Shown in pieces: positions 1 through 11,436 of a stretch of DNA of 64,000 bases. The position numbers were made by a program, and so were the translations under genes. This DNA is from an uncultured Woeseiaceae bacterium (lineage in GTDB: Bacteria; Pseudomonadota; Gammaproteobacteria; Steroidobacterales; Woeseiaceae). Positions within the stretch are counted from its first letter, which is position 1, and each line of letters opens with the position of its first letter. The stretch spans positions 159,617 to 223,616 of the forward strand of contig CALZJH010000006.1 of assembly GCA_945787845.1 (NCBI GenBank). Reading direction: 5' to 3'. Under the pieces are notes generated by a model. The model saw nothing but the letters and a program-made list of their open reading frames with translations, searched no databases and was not told the DNA's origin.

Positions 1-504
1 GACACTGTTGAAGAGTACTTCGGCGATTCGGATGACGAAGAGAGCATCCTGATCTATGTCCCGACAGGCCCGACCGATCCGTTGATGGATTTCTCGAACC
101 TGTCGCAGGCTGAGATCGACGGACTGTTCGACTTCTTCGACGCCACAGGCCTGAGCGCGTATGCCGGTGGCATCGCGCCGAAGAACGGCTTCAACTCGCC
201 CTGGAGCTCGGACCTCGATATGCGCATCTCGCAAGACATCGGCTTGTGGAAAGAGCACCAGGTACAGATCTTCCTCGACATCGAGAATGTCCTGAACCTG
301 TTCTCGGATGACAACAACAAGCGTTACGCCGACACCGGCGACATCCAGGAAGGTGTTCGCGTTCTTGAAATCAGCGAAAGAGACCCTGACGCGATCAACA
401 ACACCGCGCAGTACGAGATCACCCGCTGGTACGACGAAGGTCAAAACCGCGACGTCGACGACTCCGTCTGGCGTCTGCAGTTGGGTATCCGTTACAAGTT
501 CTAG
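1..504 (+). CDS. TonB-dependent receptor, C-terminal part (partial)
   Basis: An open frame runs from the first base of the window to a TAG stop, giving the last 167 residues of a protein whose start lies outside. The end, LQLGIRYKF, is the terminal aromatic beta-strand typical of outer-membrane beta-barrels. The stretch DMRISQDIGLWKEHQVQIFL followed by NVLNLF is typical of the last barrel strands of Oar-like TonB-dependent receptors. It would sit in the outer membrane as a ligand-gated importer or surface protein. The substrate cannot be told from this fragment. A strong intrinsic terminator follows directly, so this is the end of its transcription unit. The Oar-like subtype is inference. Confidence 0.75.
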   Translation, partial: DTVEEYFGDSDDEESILIYVPTGPTDPLMDFSNLSQAEIDGLFDFFDATGLSAYAGGIAPKNGFNSPWSSDLDMRISQDIGLWKEHQVQIFLDIENVLNLFSDDNNKRYADTGDIQEGVRVLEISERDPDAINNTAQYEITRWYDEGQNRDVDDSVWRLQLGIRYKF

Positions 505-525
505 AACTTTAGCGTTGTAACAAGA

Positions 526-554
526 AAGGGCGGCCCTCGGGCCGCCCTTTTTTT
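526..554 (+). terminator. Rho-independent terminator
   Basis: A GC-rich hairpin (AAGGGCGGC, loop CCTCG, GGCCGCCCTT in register) is followed by a run of eight T. It begins about 20 bases after the stop of the TonB-dependent receptor gene. It can also limit read-through from the convergent nucleotidase gene. Confidence 0.9.
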
Positions 555-568
555 GTGGTGCCCACTAC

Positions 569-2158
569 CTAATTGAAGCAGGGCTCCTTGCTTTCCAGCA
601 GTTCGTGGTAGCGGCGATTCTCCCGCGTGACCGCCTCACCCACACTTTCACCGCTCCCCTGGGCGCGCAGGATCTCATCGAGCACCAGGTACTTTAGTTC
701 CGATCCGGGCCGTGAGGCAAAGCGATCTTTCGGAATCTCGTACCCGTCACCGCCACCGTACAGAAAGTCAGGTATCACGAGAACGTATTCCCGGTCAGCC
801 TCGATCTCCTGCCAGCCATCACCCGACGGGACCTGCAAGCTGACGATGCGATCGAACTCCTTGCGGCTGCGATCGACACAAACGCGGAAACCGGAAACCT
901 GCGGGAAGTAGCCCTGTGCCTCCGGGCCGCCGCGATAACCGGCCTCCAGAATGCGCTTGAATTCGGCCCCGGTCACGGTCATGTACCTGAGGAAAGAGCT
1001 GAAGCCGAATGTTCGGCCGACATCCTCGAAGCGAATATCGTCCTCGATAAAATCATCAATGCGCAGCGTACCGCTGTTGATAAAAGCGAAGTCCGTCGGC
1101 GGATCGCCGAAGGCCTTGCGCATCAGGTCAGTGACGAAATTGCCCCAGCTGGTCTCGCTGCTGCGAATCGTCTCCTCGCGCACATCCATGCGGTGTGCCG
1201 CAGTACCGATACGTGCCTCGAGGATAGGGAATTTCGCGACCAGCTGTCCACGCCATTTGTTCGCCAGCACCTCGTATTCGGGGTCAAAGGCGATCGATTC
1301 GTCGATGACGACGCTTTGCTCATTCACGACGTAGCCGTCGCTCTCCGTGAAATCGACGTCAATACGCCAGATGACCCTGGCATTCGATGCACCTTTCATC
1401 ACGATCGCGGAGTCCGCGACCTTGCTGTACTGCAGCTCGTGCTCATGCCCGCCCACGATGAACGCGAGATTCGGGTAGTCGGCCTGCAGTTTCGCAATCT
1501 CGACGTCGTGCCACATGTGAATATGCGTCACGCCGATGATCAGGTCGACACCGCGCGCATCGAGCGCCGCAATAGCGCGCTCGGCCGCTTCCAGGTAGTC
1601 AGGGTCGATGTCGACATAGTCCCGCATATTGCCGCCGTCGCCGCCGTGCAGCGTTACCGAAAACACCCCCACGGTCTTGTCGCCGGACTGAAAAACAAAG
1701 CCCGAACGCAACATCGCGTCTGCCTCGGCATCGCCCGTCTTGAGAGAATAGTTGTCGCCCAGCCACTCGAAGTGAGATGCATGCAGGGCTGCCACGAGCT
1801 GCTCGGGTCCGCGGGGGTCAAACTCATGATTGCCCGCCACCGCATAGAGCGGCGCGACGGCATGCATGAAGTTCATTGCGTCGACCATCTGCAGGCCATC
1901 CCAGAGCTGGCTCTCGAGCGACGGGTAAAGGAAATCGCCGCCGTGCAGGATGCGTACGTCGCGGCCCTGCGCCTTTGCCTCGCGCACGAGGGTGAGGACA
2001 CGGCTGATACCGCCGGCGGTGCGGTCCTCGACAGCGTCGATGCGATAGGTGTCGTTGAGGTGGAAAAACGTCAGTCCGGATGACTGCGTCGCGGGGGCCG
2101 TTGCGCAGGCCGAAACGAACCATACGAGTACGGCAAACAGTACAGTGATTTTTTTCAT
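569..2158 (-). CDS. UshA-like 5'-nucleotidase/metallophosphatase lipoprotein
   Basis: A 529-residue protein with a lipoprotein signal peptide (lipobox VSAC near residue 18), so it is anchored to a membrane facing the periplasm or outside. The N-terminal half is a calcineurin-like metallophosphatase: HLNDTYRID, HGGDF, GNHEFD, GVTHIH and GGHEH supply the dinuclear metal ligands in family order. The C-terminal half carries the 5'-nucleotidase substrate-binding domain (SWGNFVTDLMR, FINSGTLR). Members of this family remove phosphate from nucleotides, UDP-sugars or 2',3'-cyclic nucleotides. It is divergent from an acid phosphatase gene 22 bp away and lies close to pyrimidine-catabolic genes, fitting a role in making nucleosides from external nucleotides. 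Exact substrate is inferred. Confidence 0.88.
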   Translation of the reverse strand: MKKITVLFAVLVWFVSACATAPATQSSGLTFFHLNDTYRIDAVEDRTAGGISRVLTLVREAKAQGRDVRILHGGDFLYPSLESQLWDGLQMVDAMNFMHAVAPLYAVAGNHEFDPRGPEQLVAALHASHFEWLGDNYSLKTGDAEADAMLRSGFVFQSGDKTVGVFSVTLHGGDGGNMRDYVDIDPDYLEAAERAIAALDARGVDLIIGVTHIHMWHDVEIAKLQADYPNLAFIVGGHEHELQYSKVADSAIVMKGASNARVIWRIDVDFTESDGYVVNEQSVVIDESIAFDPEYEVLANKWRGQLVAKFPILEARIGTAAHRMDVREETIRSSETSWGNFVTDLMRKAFGDPPTDFAFINSGTLRIDDFIEDDIRFEDVGRTFGFSSFLRYMTVTGAEFKRILEAGYRGGPEAQGYFPQVSGFRVCVDRSRKEFDRIVSLQVPSGDGWQEIEADREYVLVIPDFLYGGGDGYEIPKDRFASRPGSELKYLVLDEILRAQGSGESVGEAVTRENRRYHELLESKEPCFN

Positions 2159-2180
2159 GTTGGCATGCTAACCTGAATTT

Positions 2181-2984
2181 ATGATGACGACACGTATGTT
2201 GGCGGCCACGACCGCCCTGACAATGCTCGCGGCCTGTGCCGTCGAGGTACCCACCCATGTGCCCGAAAAGGATCTTGCCCATGCCTGGGTGAAGCATTCG
2301 TCGGATTACGAGGCACTGACCCGGCAGGTTTACGCAGTCGCGACACGCGACCTGGAGCGTTTCATTTCTGATACGTCGTGGTCCGCATTGCCCGGCCAGA
2401 CCGGCGCCGACGATATGCCGCCTGCCGTAATTCTCGATGTCGATGAGACCGTGATCAACAACGTCGCCTTTCAGGTCGGGTTCGAGCGCCCGTTCAGCGA
2501 TCGCAAGCTGGAGATGTGGGATCGTGAACACGTAGCCGAGCCGGTGCCTGGCGTCATTGAGTTCATCAAGGCAGCGCAAGCCGCAGACGTCGCGGTTTTT
2601 TACCTGACGAATCGTCCCTGCGAGAAGTACGAGGACGAGGAAGCCGCCTGTCCGCAGAAACAGACGGTCATCGACGGCATTCGGGAACTGGGGCTCGACG
2701 TCGAGCCGGAGTTCGTCTCGCTGTCCTACGAACGCCCCGAGTGGACGAAGGAAAAGCTGATCCGCCGTGAAGCCATCGCGGAGAATTTCCGCATCATCAT
2801 GCTTATCGGTGACGACTTCGCCGACTTCGTCGCCTGCGCACGCAGCTCCTTCCATCCGCCCTGCACCGAGCCCGCAACGCGGGCGAGCCGCGCGGCGGAC
2901 GTCGACAAGTATGCACGTTACTGGGGCAACGGCTGGTACATCCTGCCGGGCCCGATGCACGGTTCGTGGACGACGGCACGCTAG
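2181..2984 (+). CDS. 5'-nucleotidase/acid phosphatase, lipoprotein e(P4) family
   Basis: A 267-residue protein with a lipobox (LAAC) after a short signal sequence. The HAD-superfamily class C acid phosphatase core is visible: LDVDETVINN gives the nucleophile and acid/base aspartates (DxDET), YLTNR is motif II, and GDDFADF is the metal-binding motif near the C terminus. In Haemophilus the e(P4) protein dephosphorylates NMN and 5'-nucleotides at the outer membrane. The second aspartate pair and the lipid anchor are directly visible; the nucleotide substrate is family knowledge. It lies head to head with a UshA-like nucleotidase and upstream of the pyrimidine degradation operon, so two surface or periplasmic nucleotidases flank one promoter region. 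The ATG three bases downstream is an equally possible start. Confidence 0.87.
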   Translation: MMTTRMLAATTALTMLAACAVEVPTHVPEKDLAHAWVKHSSDYEALTRQVYAVATRDLERFISDTSWSALPGQTGADDMPPAVILDVDETVINNVAFQVGFERPFSDRKLEMWDREHVAEPVPGVIEFIKAAQAADVAVFYLTNRPCEKYEDEEAACPQKQTVIDGIRELGLDVEPEFVSLSYERPEWTKEKLIRREAIAENFRIIMLIGDDFADFVACARSSFHPPCTEPATRASRAADVDKYARYWGNGWYILPGPMHGSWTTAR

Positions 2985-3061
2985 GGCCTGTTAGCACTAA
3001 TTCAGGCCGTTTCGCTGTTATGATTGGAGTATAGAAAACAAGAACATCCGAAGGGGGACTC

Positions 3062-3932
3062 ATGTCCAAGGTTAAGTGCGGCCTGATTCAGATGGCGCTC
3101 AAGGGCGACGGCAATATGCGACCCGCGGAGATTCGCGACCGCATGATCGAAGCCCATATTCCGTACATCGAGGATGCCGGCAAACAGGGTGTCCAGGTGC
3201 TGTGTTTCCAGGAAGTGTTCACCCAGCCCTACTTCTGCCCGAGCCAGGATCGCAAATGGTACGCAGCGGCTGAGAAAATCCCGGATGGACCGACAACGCA
3301 GCTCATGCAGGAGTATGCGAAAAAGTACAACATGGTCATCGTGGTCCCGATCTACGAAGAGCACATGACGGGCGTGTACTACAACACTGCCGCCGTCATC
3401 GACGCCGACGGCAAATACCTCGGCAAGTATCGCAAGACCCACATTCCCCAGGTCGATCCCGGCTTCTATGAGAAGTTTTTCTTCAAGCCCGGCGACCTCG
3501 GCTATCCCGTGTTCGAAACCGCCTACCTGAAGCTCGGCGTCTACATTTGCTACGACCGGCACTTCCCGGAAGGCTGGCGTGCGCTGGCCCTGAACGGCGC
3601 GGAATACATCGTGAACCCCTCGGCAACCGTGGCAGGACTCAGCAAGTACCTGTGGGAGCTCGAGCAACCGGCATCGGCCGCGGCCAACGGCGTATTCATC
3701 GGCGCCATCAATCGCATCGGTACCGAGGAGCCCTGGGCTTCGACGCACAACATGGGTGAGTTCTACGGGTCCAGCTACATCGTCAATCCGCGCGGCGCCA
3801 TCGAGGCGCAGGCGAGCTACGGCGACGACGAGCTGCTCGTGCACGAAATCGATCTCGACATGGTGCGCGAGGTTCGGGATACGTGGCAATTCTTCCGCGA
3901 CCGCCGCCCGGAGACCTACGGTCCCCTGACCG

Positions 3933-3940
<8 letters not shown>
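3062..3940 (+). CDS. Beta-ureidopropionase, nitrilase superfamily (N-carbamoyl-beta-alanine amidohydrolase)
   Basis: A 292-residue carbon-nitrogen hydrolase. The catalytic triad is visible as Glu51 (CFQEVF), Lys125 (GKYRKTHIP) and Cys163 (YICYDRHFPE). The family hydrolyses N-carbamoyl-beta-alanine (or N-carbamoyl-D-amino acids/putrescine) to the amine, CO2 and ammonia in the cytoplasm. The assignment to beta-ureidopropionase rests on the operon with dihydropyrimidinase and PreTA, whose product it would consume as the last step of reductive uracil/thymine degradation. The Pseudomonas pathways I know of use an unrelated M20-type amidase here; this one is the nitrilase type known from eukaryotes. 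A strong Shine-Dalgarno AGGGGG lies five bases before the ATG. Its 3' end overlaps the permease gene by eight bases. Confidence 0.85.
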
Positions 3941-6865
<2,925 letters not shown>

Positions 6866-6870
6866 TCGAC

Positions 6871-8184
6871 ATGACCGCCGAATCCGCACAACCTGACGTA
6901 CGCCCGAGACGCCTGAGCAAGGACGAGATCGAGGCGAATTTCGCCGATCTGCATCCGCCGCTCTCACGCTCGGAAGCATTGATCGAGGCCGATCGCTGTT
7001 ACTTTTGCTATGACGCGCCCTGTACCACTGCGTGTCCGACAGGCATCGATATCCCGAGCTTTATCCAGAAGATACGCAGCGACAACATCCAGGGATCCGC
7101 ACGCACCATTCTCCGCGAAAACATCATGGGCGGAATGTGCGCACGCGTGTGCCCGACCGAGGTGCTCTGCGAAGAGGCCTGCGTCCGCAACACGCACGAA
7201 GAGAAGCCGGTCGAAATCGGCCTGCTGCAACGCTACGCAACCGACCCGATCATCGATGCCCGCACGCAGTTGTTCCCGCGTGCCGAGGCAAGTGGCAAGC
7301 GAGTCGCCGTGGTCGGTGGCGGACCTGCCGGCTTGTCCTGCGCACATCGTCTTGCCGTTCTCGGTCACGAGGTCGTGATTTTCAATCGCGACGAGAAACC
7401 GGGCGGCCTGAACGAGTACGGGATCGCGGCCTACAAGACCGTCGACGACTTCGCCCAGATCGAGATCGACTACATCCTCGGGGTGGGTGGCATCGAGGTG
7501 CGGCACAGCTGCGCGCTCGGCGAAGATGTGCAGCTCCCGGAACTCGTTGATGAGTTCGACGCAGTATTCCTTGGCATCGGCCTGGGCCAACCCAATGACC
7601 TGGGCATCGAGGGCGAAGACAAGGATGGCGTCATCAATGCCATCGACTATATCGCCGCACTGCGCCAGGCTGACGACAAGAGCCGGATGCCGATCGGCAA
7701 GACCGTGGTCGTCATTGGCGGCGGCATGACGGCGATCGATATCGCCGTGCAGAGCCGTCATCTCGGCGCGAGGCAGGTGCACATGGTGTACCGCCGGGGC
7801 CCGGAGAAAATGAGCGCGAGCGTCTTCGAGCAGGCGCTCGCACAAACCAGCGGCGTGACCATTCATCACCGCGCGCCGCCTAAGCGCATAATCGGCGACG
7901 ATCACGTCACTGGCGTGGAGTTCGAGACAGATGACGGCACGTTCGTGCTCTATGCGGACATGGTGTTCAAGGCGATAGGCCAGCAAATGGAAGGCATCGG
8001 CGACATCGCGATGGAAAATGGCCGCATTGTCGTTGACGACGGCCACCGGACGTCGCTCGCCCATGTATGGGCCGGCGGCGACTGCGTGATCGGCGGCGAT
8101 GACCTGACTGTCAGCGCCGTGCAGCACGGCAAGCTGGCGGCAATCGATATTGACCGGCAACTGCGGGGTGCAAAGAGTGGCTGA
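6871..8184 (+). CDS. preT: NAD-dependent dihydropyrimidine dehydrogenase, subunit PreT
   Basis: A 437-residue flavoprotein related to the small subunit of glutamate synthase. The N-terminal domain holds two cysteine clusters for Fe-S centres (CYFCYDAPCTTACPTG and CARVCPTEVLCEEACVR). An FAD-binding GGGPAGLSCA follows near residue 150 and a second nucleotide fold GGGMTAIDIA near 285. With PreA it reduces uracil and thymine to dihydro forms, or the reverse, using NAD(H). The partner gene preA overlaps by eight bases, so equal synthesis of the subunits is expected. Glutamate-synthase-like alternatives are unlikely because of the immediate preA neighbour and operon context. Confidence 0.92.
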   Translation: MTAESAQPDVRPRRLSKDEIEANFADLHPPLSRSEALIEADRCYFCYDAPCTTACPTGIDIPSFIQKIRSDNIQGSARTILRENIMGGMCARVCPTEVLCEEACVRNTHEEKPVEIGLLQRYATDPIIDARTQLFPRAEASGKRVAVVGGGPAGLSCAHRLAVLGHEVVIFNRDEKPGGLNEYGIAAYKTVDDFAQIEIDYILGVGGIEVRHSCALGEDVQLPELVDEFDAVFLGIGLGQPNDLGIEGEDKDGVINAIDYIAALRQADDKSRMPIGKTVVVIGGGMTAIDIAVQSRHLGARQVHMVYRRGPEKMSASVFEQALAQTSGVTIHHRAPPKRIIGDDHVTGVEFETDDGTFVLYADMVFKAIGQQMEGIGDIAMENGRIVVDDGHRTSLAHVWAGGDCVIGGDDLTVSAVQHGKLAAIDIDRQLRGAKSG

Positions 8185-9451
8185 CCTCAAAACGACTTTT
8201 CTCGGCATTGAGTCGCCCAACCCGTTCTGGCTGGCGTCCGCGCCGCCGACGGACAAGGCGTACAACGTTAATCGGGCGTTCGAGGCCGGCTGGGGCGGCG
8301 TGGTCTGGAAAACGCTTGGAGAAGACGGACCGCCAATCGTCAACGTCAGCGGGCCTCGCTACAGCGCACTGCACAGCAATGAACGTCGCGTTATCGGCTT
8401 CAACAACATCGAATTGATTACGGATCGGCCGTTGCAGACCAACCTCGACGAGATCCGGCAGGTCAAGAGGGACTGGCCCGACCGTGCCATGGTCGTTTCC
8501 GTCATGCTGCCGATGAACGAAAAGGCCTGGGCCGACAACCTGCCGAGAATCGAAGACACGGGCGCCGATGCGTTCGAACTCAACTTTGGTTGCCCGCACG
8601 GCATGTCGGAGCGCGGCATGGGCGCGGCTGTCGGCCAGGTGCCCGAGTACATCCAGATGGCCACGGAATGGGCGAAGAAAGCATCGTCGATTCCCGTCAT
8701 CGTCAAGCTCACGCCCAACGTCGCCAACATACTGCCGCCCGCGAAAGCGGCGCTGGACGGCGGCGCCGACGCCGTGTCGCTGATCAACACGATCAACTCC
8801 ATCATGGGCGTCAACCACGACACGCTGACGATGTACCCGACGACTGATGGTATGGGCACGCACGGCGGCTACTGCGGCGAGGCGGTCAAACCGATTGCGC
8901 TCAACATGGTTGCTGAAATAGCCCGGTCGCCAGCGACCCGCGGTTTGCCAATCTCCGGCATCGGGGGCGTCACCGACTGGCGTGACGCCGTCGACTTCCT
9001 GGCGCTGGGCGCCAGCAACGTGCAGGTGTGCACGGCGGCGATGGTGTACGGATTCAAGATCGTCGACGACCTCGTCGATGGCCTGAGCACCTTCCTCGAT
9101 GACAAGGGTATCTCGCTGGACCAGCTGGTTGGCAAGGCCGTGCCAAGCGTCACCGACTGGCAGTACCTGAATCTCAACTACGTGGAAAAAGCGGTCATCG
9201 ACCAGGACCTGTGTATCAAGTGCGGTCGCTGTCACGTGGTTTGCGAAGACACCTCGCACCAGGCAATCACGCACACGGTCGACGGCGAGCGGCGCTTCGA
9301 AGTCATCGACGAAGAATGCGTGGGCTGCAACCTGTGCGTCAGCATCTGCCCTGTCGACAGCTGCATTACGATGAAACAAACGAGCGGCGACAGCGATCCT
9401 AAACTCAACTGGACCGCTCACCCGAACAACCCGATGCGTAACACGGACTAA
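8177..9451 (+). CDS. preA: NAD-dependent dihydropyrimidine dehydrogenase, subunit PreA
   Basis: The 424-residue catalytic subunit: a dihydroorotate-dehydrogenase-like FMN barrel (NPFWLASAPPTDKAYN at the start, NFGCPHGMSERGMG with the substrate-loop cysteine, SGIGGVTDWRDAVDF for FMN phosphate) followed by a C-terminal ferredoxin domain with two 4Fe-4S motifs (CIKCGRCHVVCE and CVGCNLCVSICPVD). It reduces uracil/thymine at FMN with electrons passed from PreT. I chose the GTG start because it gives the canonical MADLKTTF N terminus and overlaps the preT stop by eight bases (GTGGCTGA); an upstream ATG at 8150 would add nine residues that look like antisense filler. The gap to cdd is three bases. 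Confidence 0.93.
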   Translation: MADLKTTFLGIESPNPFWLASAPPTDKAYNVNRAFEAGWGGVVWKTLGEDGPPIVNVSGPRYSALHSNERRVIGFNNIELITDRPLQTNLDEIRQVKRDWPDRAMVVSVMLPMNEKAWADNLPRIEDTGADAFELNFGCPHGMSERGMGAAVGQVPEYIQMATEWAKKASSIPVIVKLTPNVANILPPAKAALDGGADAVSLINTINSIMGVNHDTLTMYPTTDGMGTHGGYCGEAVKPIALNMVAEIARSPATRGLPISGIGGVTDWRDAVDFLALGASNVQVCTAAMVYGFKIVDDLVDGLSTFLDDKGISLDQLVGKAVPSVTDWQYLNLNYVEKAVIDQDLCIKCGRCHVVCEDTSHQAITHTVDGERRFEVIDEECVGCNLCVSICPVDSCITMKQTSGDSDPKLNWTAHPNNPMRNTD

Positions 9452-9454
9452 CTG

Positions 9455-9853
9455 ATGACCATTGGAAACGAGGACCTGATCAACGCCGCGACGGAAGCGC
9501 GCAGGAATGCGTACAACCGCTACTCGAAATACAGCGTGGGCGCAGCGCTCGTCGATAACTACGGGCATCTGCACGTGGGCTGCAACGTCGAAAACGCCGC
9601 CTACCCGCTGGGCAGCTGTGCAGAGGCCGGCGCGATAGGCGCAATGGTGCAGCAGGGCGGCAAACGCATCGTGAAGATCGCCGTCGTTGGCGGCTCGAGC
9701 GAAATAGGCCCCTGCACCCCGTGCGGTGGTTGCCGTCAGAGAATCAGGGAGTTCGCCGACGACGAGACACTGATACTCGCCATCGACGACAGCGGCGAGT
9801 GGCAGGAATTCTCGATCAGAGAACTCCTGCCGGCGTCGTTTCATCTCGACTGA
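9455..9853 (+). CDS. cdd: Cytidine deaminase
   Basis: A 132-residue tetrameric-type cytidine deaminase. Cys55 with Glu57 (SCAEAGA) and the PCGGCRQ pair (Cys90, Cys93) are the zinc ligands and catalytic glutamate. NAYNRYSKYSVGAALV and GCNVENAAYPLG are the usual substrate-binding segments. It deaminates cytidine and deoxycytidine to uridine and deoxyuridine in the cytoplasm. As the last gene of the pyrimidine operon it feeds cytosine nucleosides into the uracil branch. It ends one base before the 3' end of a convergent gene and no terminator hairpin is visible between them. Confidence 0.95.
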   Translation: MTIGNEDLINAATEARRNAYNRYSKYSVGAALVDNYGHLHVGCNVENAAYPLGSCAEAGAIGAMVQQGGKRIVKIAVVGGSSEIGPCTPCGGCRQRIREFADDETLILAIDDSGEWQEFSIRELLPASFHLD

Positions 9854-9854
9854 T

Positions 9855-10376
9855 TCAACTGCTCGATCGAGCGCTGTTGTCCGGCCCCGAGTCAGCAACC
9901 GTTACTTCACCGGTATCTGAGGTCGCGCTAACCTCGCCGCTCATACCGGAAACGCGAACGTCACCCGATACAGAGTGGACGGAGACCGTTGCTTCGCGCG
10001 GCACCAGGATCTCGTAGCTGATCGATGCGTAGCGACGGTGTGAGTGCTTCTCCAGCTCAGCAACCGTGACCCGATTGCCCGCCGCCTCGATCGGTGGCGA
10101 ACGCTTGATCTCGCCAATCAGCTTGCCAGCCTTTAGAGGATCTGTTCGCGCGTAACGCTTGTCGACAGTAATGCGGGCGCGGATCGTCACTTCGTCGACA
10201 TCGCCGCCGCGAACAACAACCGTGCCTTTCAAATTGGACACATCGACGATTGCGTCACCGGCAACCGCGAAGCTCTTTTCGAATGCCCCTGACGCCGCAA
10301 GCGCCGTAGCGGAGTAGCCGAACATTGCGAGGACTGCAGCCGCCACTGTCAGCCACTTTCGTAGTTCAATTCTCAT
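9855..10376 (-). CDS. Secreted DUF4097-like beta-strand protein, possibly truncated
   Basis: A 173-residue protein with an N-terminal signal peptide (cleavage likely after ATALAAS). The body resembles DUF4097 / putative-adhesin proteins: a start such as VDVSNLKGTVVVRGGDVDEV and a later run of short beta-strand repeats (VHSVSGDVRVSGMSGEVSAT, then DTGEVTVADS). Such proteins usually carry several more strand repeats and often follow sigma/anti-sigma genes; here the chain stops after about three repeats with a low-complexity end (PDNSARSSS), so a shortened copy is possible. It converges on cdd with one base between stops. A terminator-like hairpin lies upstream of its start on the same strand. 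Function unknown. Confidence 0.6.
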   Translation of the reverse strand: MRIELRKWLTVAAAVLAMFGYSATALAASGAFEKSFAVAGDAIVDVSNLKGTVVVRGGDVDEVTIRARITVDKRYARTDPLKAGKLIGEIKRSPPIEAAGNRVTVAELEKHSHRRYASISYEILVPREATVSVHSVSGDVRVSGMSGEVSATSDTGEVTVADSGPDNSARSSS

Positions 10377-10409
10377 TAGCTCTCTCCATCAGTAAGTATC
10401 AATCGTTGC

Positions 10410-10439
10410 AAAAAAAGCACTATGCGAGTGCGATAGTGT
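10410..10439 (-). terminator. Terminator-like hairpin in the leader of the DUF4097-like gene
   Basis: Read on the minus strand, CACTAT and ATAGTG pair around a nine-base loop and are followed directly by C and seven T. It sits about 35 bases upstream of the minus-strand start at 10376, where no upstream minus-strand gene exists. It may be a leader attenuator, or block antisense transcripts running under the plus-strand gene at 10534. The stem is short (six pairs plus a possible G-U), so support is modest. Confidence 0.4.
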
Positions 10440-10533
10440 TTCCGCGACGTAATACTTAGATGCAGAAGATTGAGGAAAGGTTGCGACTCGGTTGCTTGGA
10501 GCTGTTGCGGAAAGACCGGTATATTCTCTTCTT

Positions 10534-11415
10534 ATGGACAGAAATCCGCTCTACGCTATCTTCAGGCTCAGCATTATCTTCGGCGTTTTCGCCGCAGCGG
10601 CGTTGCAAGCCGCTGAACCGCTAACGCCGAAGCAATTTACGGTTCGCTATGCGAAAGCCGTCGAGGCCGCCTACGAAGGCGCTACCGCAGAGGTCGTCGG
10701 CGACCTCGAGGTCCAAATAACTGCTGCCGACGAACAAACGGCTCGCAGCTTCCTCGACAACGCCTACACGAACTACCAGGCCGACCCGGAGGCGCTCGAC
10801 GACGTGCTGCAACGATATGTCGCCGCCGTGGCCAATACGCTGTATCCGCCCCCCCGCAATGACATTGGTAGATTGTTTCCGATCATCAAGGACAACGGCT
10901 ACGTCGCCGAGGTCAAAGCGGCGCTGAGCCAGTCAAAGGACTACGACGCGGACGACGCACTCTCGTTGTATTACGAACAACTAAACCGCGAACTTGTCGT
11001 GATGTACGTGTTTGACTCCGAAACCGGAATGAGCTTTGCATCGGCTGAGGATATCGAAGCTCTCGACGTTGCAGGACCGACACTGCGAAAGCGCGCCGTG
11101 GATAATCTCATGAACTATCTGCCGGACATTTCCCGCGAAGGTACCAACAGCCTGTTCCTGTTAGTCGCAGACGGCAACTACGAGGCGTCACTGCTCCTCG
11201 CGGACGATATCTGGACGCGGGACAATTTCGATGTTGCCGGCGATATCGTCACTTTCGTGCCCGCCCGCGACGTGTTGCTGGTCACCGGTTCGGAGGATGC
11301 CGAAGGTCTCGCATTGGCACGTGAACTGATTGCAAATAACGAATGGTCGTACTTCATATCCGAACACGCCTTCGTCCGCACCAGTGACGGCTGGGCAGTA
11401 TTGGACAGGCCCTAG
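10534..11415 (+). CDS. Exported DUF1444 (YtpQ-like) family protein
   Basis: A 293-residue protein with an N-terminal hydrophobic segment (LSIIFGVFAAAALQA) that looks like a signal peptide. The rest matches the layout I know for DUF1444/YtpQ proteins: an early GDLEVQI segment, a central LVVMYVFDSETGMSFAS, then LRKRAVDNLMNYLP and a late DVLLVTGSED block. No enzymatic function is established. The ATG at 10534 starts at the signal peptide but has no Shine-Dalgarno; a TTG at 10492 with GAGGAAAGG before it is the alternative. A TTGGAG, 18 bases, TATATT pair ends nine bases before the ATG, so a leaderless transcript is possible. Neighbours give no functional hint. Confidence 0.7.
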   Translation: MDRNPLYAIFRLSIIFGVFAAAALQAAEPLTPKQFTVRYAKAVEAAYEGATAEVVGDLEVQITAADEQTARSFLDNAYTNYQADPEALDDVLQRYVAAVANTLYPPPRNDIGRLFPIIKDNGYVAEVKAALSQSKDYDADDALSLYYEQLNRELVVMYVFDSETGMSFASAEDIEALDVAGPTLRKRAVDNLMNYLPDISREGTNSLFLLVADGNYEASLLLADDIWTRDNFDVAGDIVTFVPARDVLLVTGSEDAEGLALARELIANNEWSYFISEHAFVRTSDGWAVLDRP

Positions 11416-11436
11416 TTGCCGCCAGTTGGCCTCTGG

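Noticed and set aside
1193..2083. Long plus-strand open frame of 296 codons over the nucleotidase gene
   Set aside because: It lies antisense within an intact metallophosphatase gene, has no recognisable domain and a composition typical of the complementary frame of GC-rich genes.
2985..3008. GGCCTG/CAGGCC inverted repeat as terminator or operator before the pyrimidine operon
   Set aside because: Only six pairs with a 12-base loop and no T run; no known regulator site recognised, so it was not listed as a feature.
8111..9898. Minus-strand open frame of 595 codons over preA and cdd
   Set aside because: Antisense to clearly conserved PreA and cytidine deaminase; His/Arg/Val-rich shadow sequence without motifs.
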